DNA of 64,000 nucleotides from assembly GCF_001719125.1 (NCBI RefSeq), contig NZ_CP017006.1, positions 992,001-1,056,000 of the forward strand, read 5' to 3'. This DNA is from Sulfolobus sp. A20 (GTDB taxonomy: Archaea; Thermoproteota; Thermoprotei_A; Sulfolobales; Sulfolobaceae). The position numbers were made by a program, and so were the translations under genes. Below the pieces are notes generated by a model. The model had not been told where the DNA came from, searched no databases, and saw only the letters and a program-made list of their open reading frames with translations. The number at the start of each line of letters is the position of its first letter. The stretch's first letter is position 1. Positions 38,626 to 48,157 of this stretch are shown here, piece by piece.

Positions 38626-40468
38626 TCTTCTCTATCTCACTTACTATAATTTTTTTCAGATTTTCATCTATATTATCTAATTTTTGTGCAAAGAAGTAAA
38701 ATGTAATCAGATTCTCAAAACTCTCATCCTTTATCACACTATTAACTATTGATGAGTATAAATTCTCGTAAATCATATTATCTATCCCACTATACCAATT
38801 TATATCCTCTAAAACATCACCTACATCATTTATAGACTGTTTAATCCTATCGAGAATTTTGTTTGCTATATTGTGATCTGAATTGTAATTTAATATGTCT
38901 AATGGTGTAGGAATTCCAAGCTCCTTGCCAGTTAATGGACACAATGTAATTTTATTTTTAATTTCCTTGTTGATGTTATCTTTTCCATTTAATAAATTCA
39001 AAAATGCATTACTACAAACGATTTTATTTGTTTTTACGTCAGATCTTAATAGGCAAGGAACGTGAACATCATCTATATTTATATTAAGTTCTTCCAAGAT
39101 TAATGTTTGTATATTATAAATATCTACTATATTCTTTGCCAATAATCTCTTCAAGTAAAAATATTCTTCTGGTGAGATCACGTAAATCTCTTTCACTCCT
39201 TCCAATTCCTTAAGGTTTATCTCGTTTTTAACTATTTTAGAAAAATTATAGGGCAAATAAATTATTCCTATCTTCTTTCCTTTTCTTACTAGATATATTA
39301 TCGACTTTATTATTAAGTCGTAAAAGCCTTCACTAATTGGTGTAATTACCAAGACAGACGACTTAGGTTTAATGACACTAATTATATAGTTAGGATTTAT
39401 TTCTCTTAAGCTAGAATTTTTTCTTAATTCTGAGGTTATATCTAGTTTCATTGGGCAAACTTCTTCACATAAACCGCATAGGTGGCAATTGGCTATGTCT
39501 CCAACTTGGTTAAAATATGAAAATGAATAAAATCCAAGCGGAGTGTAAAAAATGTCATTATTTTGCTTACCGTAAGGGCAGACGGTAATACAGTTTCCGC
39601 AAAGTATGCATCCCTTAAATAGATTTTCGTTCTCTAGAGTCGAGTAATCTAGACTCTTTTCTAAACCTACTATTGGTTTATCAGAATAGATGGAGTAAGC
39701 TATTTTATTTTTTCTAAATCGAATTATTGAGAATTTTGATTCATAAATCTTTTTAATAATTTCATCAAATTTAATAAAATCTAGATATCCAAAATACCAA
39801 AATTTATACGCCAAACTATCATATTCGATTTTATTGATATCATTAAAATCATTAATAAAATTTTTTACTAATCCTTCTCTTATTTTCGGATAAGAAACTG
39901 ACAAATAAATTTCCTCATCTTTTTTTATTATGCTAACATCTCTAAAAGGAGGAATTCCACCGGCGTACCATTTTCTAACTATATCGAATAAATTTTCCAA
40001 TTTAGTATCATATTTTACCTTATGCGCTATTTCCCTAATCTCTTTCCTAATATATACATTTATGATTATTCCTCCGTTGTATTTTCCGAGGTAAGGATTT
40101 TGATTGCCAATCGCATCAACTTCTACTTTGTCCCTTATTTCTCCAAATTCATTAAAACCAAATATCGGGTCATTAAAATATACTGAGCCAGCTACACTAA
40201 AATCAAGGTTAGACCATAATTCAACGTTATACTTTATTATATCTCTCCATCTTGTTCCACCCTTGACCTTAACCTTATCTCCTAAATCCTCTACACCTAC
40301 ATAGTCGGTAAAGTCCACAACGTACTCTCCTTCTACACCCCTAAAATATTCATATCGCGGAACACTCTTACTTGTAATATTAATTCCGTCCCTATACTTT
40401 ATTACATTTTTTATCTCCGTATTACCTACTTTAGTTGGTTTTAGTATTCTATAAAAGTTCTCATGCAA
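38612..40468 (-). CDS. FAD-type/4Fe-4S ferredoxin oxidoreductase fusion
   Basis: 618 residues. The N-terminal 270 look like a shortened FAD-linked oxidase (glycolate/lactate dehydrogenase type): [10 protein letters not shown] near 69-78 and [10 protein letters not shown]. The middle has two complete 4Fe-4S sites, C287-x2-C-x2-C-x3-C297P and C328-x2-C-x2-C-x3-C338P. The last 280 residues are a helical/Rossmann-like domain with isolated Cys instead of the usual CCG domains. I infer an electron-transfer dehydrogenase of unknown substrate. Its start overlaps the helicase gene by 8 bases, so they are co-transcribed. Confidence 0.7.
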   Translation of the reverse strand: MHENFYRILKPTKVGNTEIKNVIKYRDGINITSKSVPRYEYFRGVEGEYVVDFTDYVGVEDLGDKVKVKGGTRWRDIIKYNVELWSNLDFSVAGSVYFNDPIFGFNEFGEIRDKVEVDAIGNQNPYLGKYNGGIIINVYIRKEIREIAHKVKYDTKLENLFDIVRKWYAGGIPPFRDVSIIKKDEEIYLSVSYPKIREGLVKNFINDFNDINKIEYDSLAYKFWYFGYLDFIKFDEIIKKIYESKFSIIRFRKNKIAYSIYSDKPIVGLEKSLDYSTLENENLFKGCILCGNCITVCPYGKQNNDIFYTPLGFYSFSYFNQVGDIANCHLCGLCEEVCPMKLDITSELRKNSSLREINPNYIISVIKPKSSVLVITPISEGFYDLIIKSIIYLVRKGKKIGIIYLPYNFSKIVKNEINLKELEGVKEIYVISPEEYFYLKRLLAKNIVDIYNIQTLILEELNINIDDVHVPCLLRSDVKTNKIVCSNAFLNLLNGKDNINKEIKNKITLCPLTGKELGIPTPLDILNYNSDHNIANKILDRIKQSINDVGDVLEDINWYSGIDNMIYENLYSSIVNSVIKDESFENLITFYFFAQKLDNIDENLKKIIVSEIEKIIFS

Positions 40469-42689
40469 TTGGACTTCCCTCCACGCTTTCTGATCTTTTA
40501 TTTAATTTCCCTTCTATCACATCATTTATTAATCTAAATGATTTTCTTCTAGATAAAAATTTATTATTATTACCACAATATGGGCTATAAACGCAATTAG
40601 GGCAACCATCTTCACAGCTGCAACTTTTTACAATATCTAAAGAAATCTCGTAAGCTTGTTCTAATCTTTCAAAAAGTAGTTTTGCAACCCCAGTACCACC
40701 AATTGCTGAGTCATAAATAACTACATGGCCACTAGGAAAACTAATTCCGCCTAAATCAGTTAGCGAAGCCCCGGCAACAACTCTAGCTGAGGATATTAAA
40801 ACATGTTCAGTAGCATGATAAGCTTCCATGTGATCAATTAAATTAAAATCATCAACTAAGGGATGGTGAATCATTAGCCCTTTAGTTACATAAGTAAAAT
40901 TAATAGGTTCATTATAGGTATATTCGTTTTTAGTTTTCTCCTTTCTTGTAGAATAGATATCATAAGTCAAATAGCCTAAAACTGACATGAGGAGTTTCAT
41001 ATCACCGTATTCCACCTTGACACCATAGACTTCTCTTTCGTCTTTTTTATGAAATTCTAACAAATCCATAGTGTAAAGTGGCTTAGTATAATAGGGCAAA
41101 TCGTTATTCATTCTCTTTACTTTAGCAATTAACGAATTTAAATTTAATTCTTCTACAAGATAAGTTTTCTTAGATATTAAATATATTGCATTAGGATATA
41201 GATCATGTAAAGCTTGAGGTAACTCTCTCTCACCTATTTTCTTATCTTTTTCATAGATTCTAATTATAGGACCAATACTTCTTAATGACGTTGATGATAC
41301 GAATTTTCTCGTATTATGAGTAGCGTAAACGTAAGAATTTATTATTTTAGCCATACCTTCTTCATTAAGTACCTTATAAGCCCTTCTCCATAGTTCCGGT
41401 AACTTATCCAAATTCACTCTGAATTTTTCAGCCAGATAAGCAGCAGCATGAATCTTTAGCACTTCCAAATTAGTACGGTCAAAAGTAAGAGAGTTTATTT
41501 GTCTTTCAAAGAATTCTTTCGGATGTCTTAAATAATAACTATCTATAGGATCTTCCCCTAGTATTGTAAATATCAACGCTACTTTATTTCTCCTCCCTGC
41601 TCTACCCGCTCTTTGAAGATATTTAGTGAAGTTGGGCGGATTCTCAGCCATTATTACTGCATCAATTGCACCTATATCTAAGCCTAATTCCAGCGTAGGA
41701 GTGGCTACCACACCATCTATTTTTCCAGATCTCAATTTCTCCTCAGTGCTTATTCTCTCCTCAACATTTAGTCCAGCTCTATGAACCTCTAGATTTATCC
41801 CAAATTTATCAGCTATTTTAGCGACCAGCTCAGACATCTGCTGAGAATCTGTAAATATGAGCACCTTTAGCCCCTTTTTAATTAAAATAGCAGATAGGAA
41901 AGCAGACAATGTCCACCTACTAGCCCCTTTACTATTTATTAGTGAGTGTATTGCTACACCCCTTCTTCGTTTACTACCTTCTATTATATCTCCTTCCACT
42001 CCAAATAATTCTTCTAATAAATATTTTGTAGCCTTAATCGTGGCACTGGATCCAACTATATGGATCTCTTTATTAAACTCTCTTATCCTATCAACTAGAT
42101 TCCTTAGGTGTGAACCTAAGACTCCCTCATAAACATGGATTTCATCGAATACAAAATGATCAGCCGTTCTAAGTAGGAACTTAAATCTTTCACTTAACGC
42201 TAAACCAATATGTATCATATCTGGATTAGTAATTAAGATATGAGGAGGATCACGATATAGTCTCTCTCTTTCTTTCTCTGGAGTATCGCCATCAAATATT
42301 CCTACATTTAATCCAAGTTCTTTCACTAAAGAGTATATTCTGTTAAGTTGATCTCTTGCTAAGGCTTTAGTTGGGTAAACCAAAACAGTTCTTTCTCCTT
42401 TAATCGCTAAATCAATAATAGGTATGAGAAAAGCTTCAGTTTTACCAGTTCCGGTTCCAGATATTATTAGGACGTTCTCTCTATTTTTTATTTTCTTATA
42501 TGCATCGTATTGATATTTATACAATTTTTTTATCCCATATTGTAAAATGGCTCTCTTTAATTTCTCATCGATGTCTAGTTCATTAATATCAGGTCCTAAT
42601 TCTGGGTCTAACGCTGTTTCAGTGTATACGTGAGCTATCTCGGCGTTAAAAAGTTTTAGCCTTTCATTAATCTCATCTAGAATTTCCAC
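40461..42689 (-). CDS. SF2 DEAD/DEAH helicase with DUF1998 domain (MrfA/Hrq1-like)
   Basis: 742-residue helicase. Walker A SGTGTGKT at 77-84, then TNPDMIH, DEIH in [17 protein letters not shown], and QRAGRAGRR (motif VI). The C-terminal [40 protein letters not shown] and four-Cys [16 protein letters not shown] are the DUF1998 zinc-binding module of MrfA/Hrq1-type DNA repair helicases. Bacterial MrfA removes interstrand crosslinks. Full length. Confidence 0.92.
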   Translation of the reverse strand: MEILDEINERLKLFNAEIAHVYTETALDPELGPDINELDIDEKLKRAILQYGIKKLYKYQYDAYKKIKNRENVLIISGTGTGKTEAFLIPIIDLAIKGERTVLVYPTKALARDQLNRIYSLVKELGLNVGIFDGDTPEKERERLYRDPPHILITNPDMIHIGLALSERFKFLLRTADHFVFDEIHVYEGVLGSHLRNLVDRIREFNKEIHIVGSSATIKATKYLLEELFGVEGDIIEGSKRRRGVAIHSLINSKGASRWTLSAFLSAILIKKGLKVLIFTDSQQMSELVAKIADKFGINLEVHRAGLNVEERISTEEKLRSGKIDGVVATPTLELGLDIGAIDAVIMAENPPNFTKYLQRAGRAGRRNKVALIFTILGEDPIDSYYLRHPKEFFERQINSLTFDRTNLEVLKIHAAAYLAEKFRVNLDKLPELWRRAYKVLNEEGMAKIINSYVYATHNTRKFVSSTSLRSIGPIIRIYEKDKKIGERELPQALHDLYPNAIYLISKKTYLVEELNLNSLIAKVKRMNNDLPYYTKPLYTMDLLEFHKKDEREVYGVKVEYGDMKLLMSVLGYLTYDIYSTRKEKTKNEYTYNEPINFTYVTKGLMIHHPLVDDFNLIDHMEAYHATEHVLISSARVVAGASLTDLGGISFPSGHVVIYDSAIGGTGVAKLLFERLEQAYEISLDIVKSCSCEDGCPNCVYSPYCGNNNKFLSRRKSFRLINDVIEGKLNKRSESVEGSPIA

Positions 42690-42722
42690 AATTTTATTAA
42701 CTATGTTACTGGGATTAAAAGT

Positions 42723-42941
42723 ATGGCGGACGTGCTAGTAAATGAAAAGGAAGTAGAACGATATTTAAATATACAAAAGAATAAGAGTAAAAAAGGAGAT
42801 ATTATAGATATTATAGTAGCTGAAGATTTATTAGAAAAATTACCTTCAATTGTAAATAAATATGGCTTTTCGATAGTTGATGGAGATAATATAGAGGCAA
42901 GACTAGTCAGAATTGTACTTGAGTTTAGACAGCTTTTTTAA
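42723..42941 (+). CDS. small hypothetical protein
   Basis: 72 residues, acidic and basic mix ([39 protein letters not shown]). Not recognised; no metal or DNA motif is certain. It lies 24 bases upstream of gat-queC on the same strand and 33 bases from the divergent helicase gene, so it shares the helicase promoter region. Confidence 0.6.
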   Translation: MADVLVNEKEVERYLNIQKNKSKKGDIIDIIVAEDLLEKLPSIVNKYGFSIVDGDNIEARLVRIVLEFRQLF

Positions 42942-42965
42942 TGCCAAGATTTTCACTATGAAATA

Positions 42966-44360
42966 ATGTGCAGTGTATCCGGTATCCTTATACTAAATCC
43001 AAAAAATTATGATAAAGTAGAAAGGAAATTTGCCAATATTCTTAAGAAGGCTGAAGATAGAGGAAGGGACAGTTTTGGTATCGTTGTTATTCAAAAGGAC
43101 GGGAGTTTAAAAGTGAGAAAATCTCTAGGAAGACCCTCTGAGAAGGAAGAATTATTGTATGGTATCCTTGACGAAGACTCTAGAGTAGTGATAGCCAATA
43201 ACAGAGCCGAACCTACAACTGAATACGTTAGACAGAAGACTCTAGATGACATTCAACCGTTTGTAGGGGAAAGATATATTATTACACATAACGGTATAAT
43301 TGCGAATGATATAGAATTAGAAAAGAAATATGAGTTATCTAGAAAAACTAGAATCGATAGCGCGATACTTCCTCCCATGCTAGATAAAATGTGGAATGGC
43401 AGTATAGAAGATTTAAGAGATATAATTAATCAGATCAGGGGAAGTTATGCTTTAGTGATAGGAGATAAATTATATCCTGATAGAATATTTCTAGTAAATA
43501 ACTTTAAACCTCTCTATATGGCTTACGATTACCACTTGGATGCAGTGTTTTTCTCATCTCTTGACGATTATTTTGAAGTTAAGCCTTTTGATCCCGTGAA
43601 CGTAACTAAGCTGGAGCCATATTCAATAACTATGGTAAATCTAAAGAAGGAGATCTATAGTGTACCTTTAATTGAAAAAAAGAATAACAAGAGGGTTTTG
43701 GTTATAGCAAGCGGTGGTCTAGACTCTACCGTAGCAGCTACTAAATTAATAAGAGAAGGTTATGAGGTAGCATTACTTCACTTCAATTATCATCATAAGG
43801 CAGAAGAAAAGGAAAGAGAAGCCATTAAGAAAATCTCAGAATATCTGAATGTTCCGTTGATAGAAATAAGTACTGATTTATTCAAAATGATAGGACATAC
43901 CACCTTATTGAAAGGAGGGGGTGAAATAGTTAAAGATAGAAAAGGAGAAGAGGGAGCTGAATTCGCACATGAGTGGGTTCCGGCTAGGAATTTAATATTC
44001 ATGTCAGTTGCCTTAGCAATAGCTGAGGCTTATAACTATGATGCAATTGCATCTGGTATAAATCTGGAAGAAGCTGGAGCTTACCCTGATAATGAAATGG
44101 AATTCATTAGAATGTTACAAAAACTAAGCCCATATGCTACTGGACCTAACAAAAAGATCGATGTATTAATGCCAGTAGGTAATTTGGTAAAGCATGAAAT
44201 AGTAAAGCTTGGTTTGAAAATGGGAGCTCCATTGCATTTAACGTGGAGCTGTTATGAAGGTGGAGATAAGCATTGTGGAAAATGCGGACCTTGTTATATG
44301 AGGAAAACTGCCTTCAAAATAAATGGTGTTAAGGACCCTGTCGAATATGAGAATGAGTAG
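42966..44360 (+). CDS. gat-queC: Gat-QueC fusion, archaeosine synthesis amidotransferase
   Basis: 464 residues. The N-terminal glutaminase domain of the Ntn type has the nucleophile Cys2 (MCSVSGI), RDSFGIVVI and NNRAEP. The C-terminal QueC domain has the PP-loop SGGLDST at 249-255 and the zinc Cys C429, C437, C440, C443. Crenarchaea that lack the usual ArcS use this fusion to convert preQ0 in tRNA to archaeosine. No other queuosine genes are in the window. Preceded by a small hypothetical gene. Confidence 0.93.
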   Translation: MCSVSGILILNPKNYDKVERKFANILKKAEDRGRDSFGIVVIQKDGSLKVRKSLGRPSEKEELLYGILDEDSRVVIANNRAEPTTEYVRQKTLDDIQPFVGERYIITHNGIIANDIELEKKYELSRKTRIDSAILPPMLDKMWNGSIEDLRDIINQIRGSYALVIGDKLYPDRIFLVNNFKPLYMAYDYHLDAVFFSSLDDYFEVKPFDPVNVTKLEPYSITMVNLKKEIYSVPLIEKKNNKRVLVIASGGLDSTVAATKLIREGYEVALLHFNYHHKAEEKEREAIKKISEYLNVPLIEISTDLFKMIGHTTLLKGGGEIVKDRKGEEGAEFAHEWVPARNLIFMSVALAIAEAYNYDAIASGINLEEAGAYPDNEMEFIRMLQKLSPYATGPNKKIDVLMPVGNLVKHEIVKLGLKMGAPLHLTWSCYEGGDKHCGKCGPCYMRKTAFKINGVKDPVEYENE

Positions 44361-44390
44361 TTTTAAAAATGACAGAATTTATATCTATGT

Positions 44391-45251
44391 ATGTTACCTC
44401 CATTAGAATTTTTTATAGCAATCGTTCTAATAAGTGCATTAAGTGGTATATTAGGCTCATTAACAGGGTTAGGAGGAGCAACCTTTCTAGTTCCAATCTA
44501 TACACTGTATTTAGGAATTCCAATAGTGTACGCGTCAGGGGCTAGTCTAATATCAACAATAGCTACGTCTAGTGGTGCTGCTAGTGCATATATCAAGGAT
44601 AGAATTACAAACGTTAGAATAGGAATGGGCTTAGAGATAGCCACTACAACTGGCTCTATAGCTGGCGCATTAACTGTAGCCTATATTTATTCTCATCATT
44701 TACAATTTATAGTTTACATTGTTTTTGGAATTGTTTTACTGTCTCAAGTATACGTTCAATTAACTAGATCTAGGTTTGAGCTTCCAAAACCTATAAAACC
44801 TGATTGGACTACTAAGATATTTCAGCTTTATGGCAAATATTATGATGCAGCATTAAACCAAGAGGTTGAATATTACGGAATAAGGTGGTGGTTAGGTGAA
44901 ATAATAATGTTTTTTGCGGGTTATATCTCCGGGTTATTAGGCATAGGTTCTGGAGCTTTAAAGGTGTTAGGCATGGATTGGGCAATGAATTTACCAATGA
45001 AGGTAAGCACGACAACTAGTAATTTTATGATAGGAGTTACTGCAGCCACAGGAAGCTCAATATACTGGCTTTTTGGCTACATTGAGCCATTCTTAGCTGC
45101 GGGAACGGCTATAGGTGTACTAATTGGAGCTTACATTGGCACCAAAATACTAGTTAGGATAACTAACAAAACAATAAGATATATCTTTACGGCAATTTTA
45201 GTATTTTTAGGTATACAGATGATTATGAGGGGACTGGGGTATGGATTTTAA
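44391..45251 (+). CDS. TauE/SafE family sulfite/organosulfonate exporter
   Basis: 286-residue membrane protein with about 8 helices. Duplicated motif: GILGSLTGLGGATFLVPIY near the N-terminus and ISGLLGIGSGALKVLGMDW in the second half, as in TauE/SafE proteins. It overlaps the DUF1634 gene start by 11 bases, the usual pairing in archaea. Probably exports a sulfur oxyanion or organic acid. Confidence 0.88.
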   Translation: MLPPLEFFIAIVLISALSGILGSLTGLGGATFLVPIYTLYLGIPIVYASGASLISTIATSSGAASAYIKDRITNVRIGMGLEIATTTGSIAGALTVAYIYSHHLQFIVYIVFGIVLLSQVYVQLTRSRFELPKPIKPDWTTKIFQLYGKYYDAALNQEVEYYGIRWWLGEIIMFFAGYISGLLGIGSGALKVLGMDWAMNLPMKVSTTTSNFMIGVTAATGSSIYWLFGYIEPFLAAGTAIGVLIGAYIGTKILVRITNKTIRYIFTAILVFLGIQMIMRGLGYGF

Positions 45252-45624
45252 CGATATAATTGGTTATGCGCTCAGAATAGGGGTAATAATTAGCGCAATA
45301 ATAATATTATTAGGAGTAGGAATACTGTTTCTCCATGATTCATCTAATGGATTTACTATCTCCCAGATAGCTGCTCCTAATTCTATAGTTAATAGTTCAT
45401 TATTTAAGCCAAATGAAGTGTTCAGCGGTATACCTAAGCTAGATGCTTTAGACTTCATATATTTAGGATTGATGGTTCTAATAGCTACTCCTGTGATCAG
45501 AGTATTGTTAGGTATTGTACAGTTTGCTAGCGAGAGAAACAAATTGTATACTATAATAACAGCCATAGTATTCTTCAATCTAATGTTTGCTATATTTATA
45601 TTACCAATAATTATTGGTAAATAG
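45241..45624 (+). CDS. DUF1634 family membrane protein
   Basis: 127 residues with three hydrophobic segments (LRIGVIISAIIILLGVGILFL, FIYLGLMVLIATPVIRVLLGIV, YTIITAIVFFNLMFAIFILPIIIG). LDFIYLGLMVLIATPVIRV is the DUF1634 signature. It is regularly next to TauE/SafE transporters and likely an accessory subunit. Overlaps the convergent HipA-like gene by 14 bases. Confidence 0.85.
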   Translation: MDFNDIIGYALRIGVIISAIIILLGVGILFLHDSSNGFTISQIAAPNSIVNSSLFKPNEVFSGIPKLDALDFIYLGLMVLIATPVIRVLLGIVQFASERNKLYTIITAIVFFNLMFAIFILPIIIGK

Positions 45625-46219
45625 TATTTTTTATACTTTCCAATATACTTGCTCGTTTTTCCAATAATCTTAGTGATAGATCAAAATATTCTTCAGCAAC
45701 TTGCCCAGTGAAAAGTTTACAAAAATTAGCCTCTTGAACTTCGGAGAAACTTTCCCTTAGTAGTTCCTTAATTGTCTTATTATCTATAGATTTAACTAAT
45801 TCTATTCCTTCAGAAAAATCTTCTTCTTCAGCCCATAAATTAAACCTAGTGACTCTTTTATCTATAATTTGAGCGATATAGTATAACGGTTTCCACGCTG
45901 AGATTGCATGTCCATGATCAATAATATATCCCTTATTTTCCTTAGCTAACACGTGCTCCTCTTTTAAGTCTATATTTAGTATCCACTCTTCAAATGCCAA
46001 ACTCTTCCTAATTTCTGCAATGTTGCTTATTCTTTGGTCAGCTTTCTCTGGTAAGTAGTCCATGAGTAATCCCATTGAATTCTTGAACTTAGTTAGAGTT
46101 ACATCAAGTATAGGTAGATTGAGAATTTTTGCTATCTTTGATGCAAATAATTCGGACACGATCTCTAACGCTATATGGATGTTTTTTTCGTTCTTAACAG
46201 GTTTAAAGTATACTAGCAA
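45611..46219 (-). CDS. HipA-like kinase-fold protein, start uncertain
   Basis: 202 residues. LPILDVTLTKFKNSMGLLMDYLP, then EEWILNIDLKEEHVLAKENKGYIIDHGHAI match the HipA-like (pfam HipA_2) group: a degenerate D-x-x-E-x-N catalytic loop and DHG for DFG. The region ahead of TTG 46219 stays open for 30 codons with plausible strand sequence (SKYNFKFAYYPSLNAL) but has no start codon, so the glycine-rich N-terminal lobe appears incomplete. No HipB-type antitoxin is adjacent. Activity uncertain. Confidence 0.6.
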   Translation of the reverse strand: MLVYFKPVKNEKNIHIALEIVSELFASKIAKILNLPILDVTLTKFKNSMGLLMDYLPEKADQRISNIAEIRKSLAFEEWILNIDLKEEHVLAKENKGYIIDHGHAISAWKPLYYIAQIIDKRVTRFNLWAEEEDFSEGIELVKSIDNKTIKELLRESFSEVQEANFCKLFTGQVAEEYFDLSLRLLEKRASILESIKNTIYQ

Positions 46220-46620
46220 TGCGTTTAGAGAAGGATAGTATGCGAATTTAAAGTTATATTTAGATTTTGGTCTTATTATATTATTTTCTCTCTGTAGATG
46301 AATATGAATCGTTTACTCTAATGTATACTAAAATAAATATCTAAGAGTTTTTTTGGAAAATTCTGATCTAATGATTTAAATAATTCTATCATAGTATTAA
46401 ATATAAGTATATATAAGATTTATGTCTTTTTCCAAGATTAATATTTACTAAAATTATTCATAAGGAGTATAACTAACTATGTAAAATTTATTTATTTGAA
46501 AAGAATCTAACGGTTCATAATAAATATCTGTTAATAAGCATTTAAATAATTTAGGGCTTATATATGGTTAGGTCGCATTTATAAACCTTGTTATTCATTA
46601 GAACTTTTTTAACACAAAAC
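46220..46620. other. about 400-base gap, mostly featureless
   Basis: Very AT-rich. The part next to 46219 may hold the lost N-terminal codons of the HipA-like protein (to about 46309). Beyond that I see no gene, repeat or RNA signature. Confidence 0.5.
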
Positions 46621-46634
46621 TTATTTTTATATTT
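46621..46634 (+). promoter_or_regulatory. TATA box of the small winged-helix gene
   Basis: TTATTTTTATATTT, centred about 25 bases before ATG 46651. Supports that start rather than the ATG at 46588. Confidence 0.55.
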
Positions 46635-46650
46635 GTACTATAATATACTA

Positions 46651-46830
46651 ATGGAAGACATAAAACATTCAGTAGAAAGAATATTAAAAGATAGAGAATG
46701 GGCTACATTTAATGATATACTTAAATATGTGCCATATCCAGCTCCCGAAGTGTACTCGGCTTTATCTGAATTGATAAAAGAGAACAAAGTAGGAAGAAGA
46801 GGAAGGTACTTTTATTATATCAAGAAATAG
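46651..46830 (+). CDS. small winged-helix DNA-binding protein
   Basis: 59 residues from ATG 46651: MEDIKHSVERILKDREWATFNDILKYVPYPAPEVYSALSELIKENKVGRRGRYFYYIKK. Three helices followed by a basic hairpin wing form a minimal winged helix. The promoter position excludes the longer frame, whose N-terminus is promoter DNA. Regulator of unknown target; it converges on the M20 peptidase gene. Confidence 0.7.
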   Translation: MEDIKHSVERILKDREWATFNDILKYVPYPAPEVYSALSELIKENKVGRRGRYFYYIKK

Positions 46831-46835
46831 TATTA

Positions 46836-47984
46836 TTAATCATTTATTAGTTCAAAGAAATGTTTCAACACCCTATAACTCCTATTCAACTCGTCAAAAC
46901 TTACAAACTCATTATAGTTATGGGCTACACCTAGTTCACCTGGACCATAAACTATTACCGGTACACCTTTATATCTAAAGAATCTACCATCTGTAGCCCC
47001 AGTTATTATTATCTTCTTAGCCTTTACACCAATTACTTCTTTAATAGCTTTGTCGAATATTTTCACATAGTTGTCATTAGGTGAGGTATAATTAGGGTCA
47101 GAAAGATCGATAGGTTCCACTATTGTTTCCTTAATTACGTTATTTTTTACATAATCTAGAAGACTATTCGAGCTTATACCTGGGGGTATTCTCATGTCAA
47201 TTTCTATCTCACAATAATCTGGCACAACGTTTGTTTTAACTCCTCCTTTAATTACTGAGGGATTAAATGAGATCTTAAATACCTCAGGTAAATTATATAT
47301 AGTCTCTGTGTCCTTAATAATTTCCTCTAAGTCGGAAGGAAGATCTATGTTTATCTTATTTATTTCAGTGTTCAGTCTTTCTAAATCTCTCATGACTTTG
47401 AGAATAGCATTATCCCCCAAAGAGGGGAGGCTACCATGAGCCAGTCTACCAAATCCTTTTAGCTTTAATTGGAATAGACCCTTTTCAGCTAGAGTCATTG
47501 AGGTTGAGCCAGACGGTTCTCCAATCACAACTAAATTTGAATCATAGATTTGAGCTAGTTTCAAAGATCCATGCAATCCTCCTATCTCCTCATCGGGTAC
47601 TGCAGAAAACACTATCTTATATTTCTTGGTATCTATCTCTGAAAACACTTTCATTAAGACTGCTAATCCTCCTTTCATGTCTGTTGCACCTCTCCCAAAC
47701 ACCTTATTGTCCTTGATATATCCACTAAATGGGTCTGTGTCCCATTTCTTTAAATCGCCTGGCGGTACTACATCATAATGACCGTTCAAGATAATTATAT
47801 TATCTCCATCCCCCTTTTCAGCAACTACAGTATACCATCCGGGATCAAACTCATTGACTTTAGCTTTAACCCCTGCATAATCGTTTAACCAATCTTTAAT
47901 AAATTCAGATATTTCCTTTTGATTACTTCCGCTTATGCTAGGAATTTTAATTAGTTCTGAGGTTAATTTTATGATGTCATTCAT
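46836..47984 (-). CDS. M20 family metallopeptidase (ArgE/DapE/LysK-like)
   Basis: 382-residue zinc peptidase or deacylase. LNGHYDVVPPG (metal His and Asp), GRGATDMKGGLAVLM, the catalytic Glu pair in PDEEIGG, VIGEPSG and the late His in VAHNYNEFVS are present. It removes acyl or amino-acid groups in amino-acid metabolism or peptide breakdown; the exact substrate is unknown. The start overlaps the stop of the small membrane protein by 4 bases, as part of an operon with the large surface protein. Confidence 0.88.
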   Translation of the reverse strand: MNDIIKLTSELIKIPSISGSNQKEISEFIKDWLNDYAGVKAKVNEFDPGWYTVVAEKGDGDNIIILNGHYDVVPPGDLKKWDTDPFSGYIKDNKVFGRGATDMKGGLAVLMKVFSEIDTKKYKIVFSAVPDEEIGGLHGSLKLAQIYDSNLVVIGEPSGSTSMTLAEKGLFQLKLKGFGRLAHGSLPSLGDNAILKVMRDLERLNTEINKINIDLPSDLEEIIKDTETIYNLPEVFKISFNPSVIKGGVKTNVVPDYCEIEIDMRIPPGISSNSLLDYVKNNVIKETIVEPIDLSDPNYTSPNDNYVKIFDKAIKEVIGVKAKKIIITGATDGRFFRYKGVPVIVYGPGELGVAHNYNEFVSFDELNRSYRVLKHFFELIND

Positions 47985-48145
47985 ATTTTTCTCACTTTCA
48001 GTAAATTCTCAAATAACTTAATAAATATTGATATAATGACTAAAAATCCAATAACAATAATTATAGATAACGAGAATAATATTGCGGTCTCTGAGTAAAT
48101 TGGTCTAAAAAACACAAGAAGAAGTATAAGTGCTCTTATCATCAT
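47981..48145 (-). CDS. small membrane protein
   Basis: 54 codons from ATG 48145 (or 48142): MMIRALILLLVFFRPIYS, then a second hydrophobic segment (TAILFSLSIIIVIGFLVIISIFIKLF) and a basic end. It lies 12 bases after the large surface protein stop and overlaps the peptidase start by 4 bases (ATGA), strong evidence for a real coupled gene. Possibly a membrane anchor or helper of the surface protein. Confidence 0.7.
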   Translation of the reverse strand: MMIRALILLLVFFRPIYSETAILFSLSIIIVIGFLVIISIFIKLFENLLKVRKI

Positions 48146-48157
48146 TTTAAAAAAGGA

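Noticed and set aside
43717-43724. Second GTCTAGAC palindrome as a SegB site
   Set aside because: It encodes the conserved G-L-D of the QueC PP-loop, so coding constraint is a sufficient explanation.
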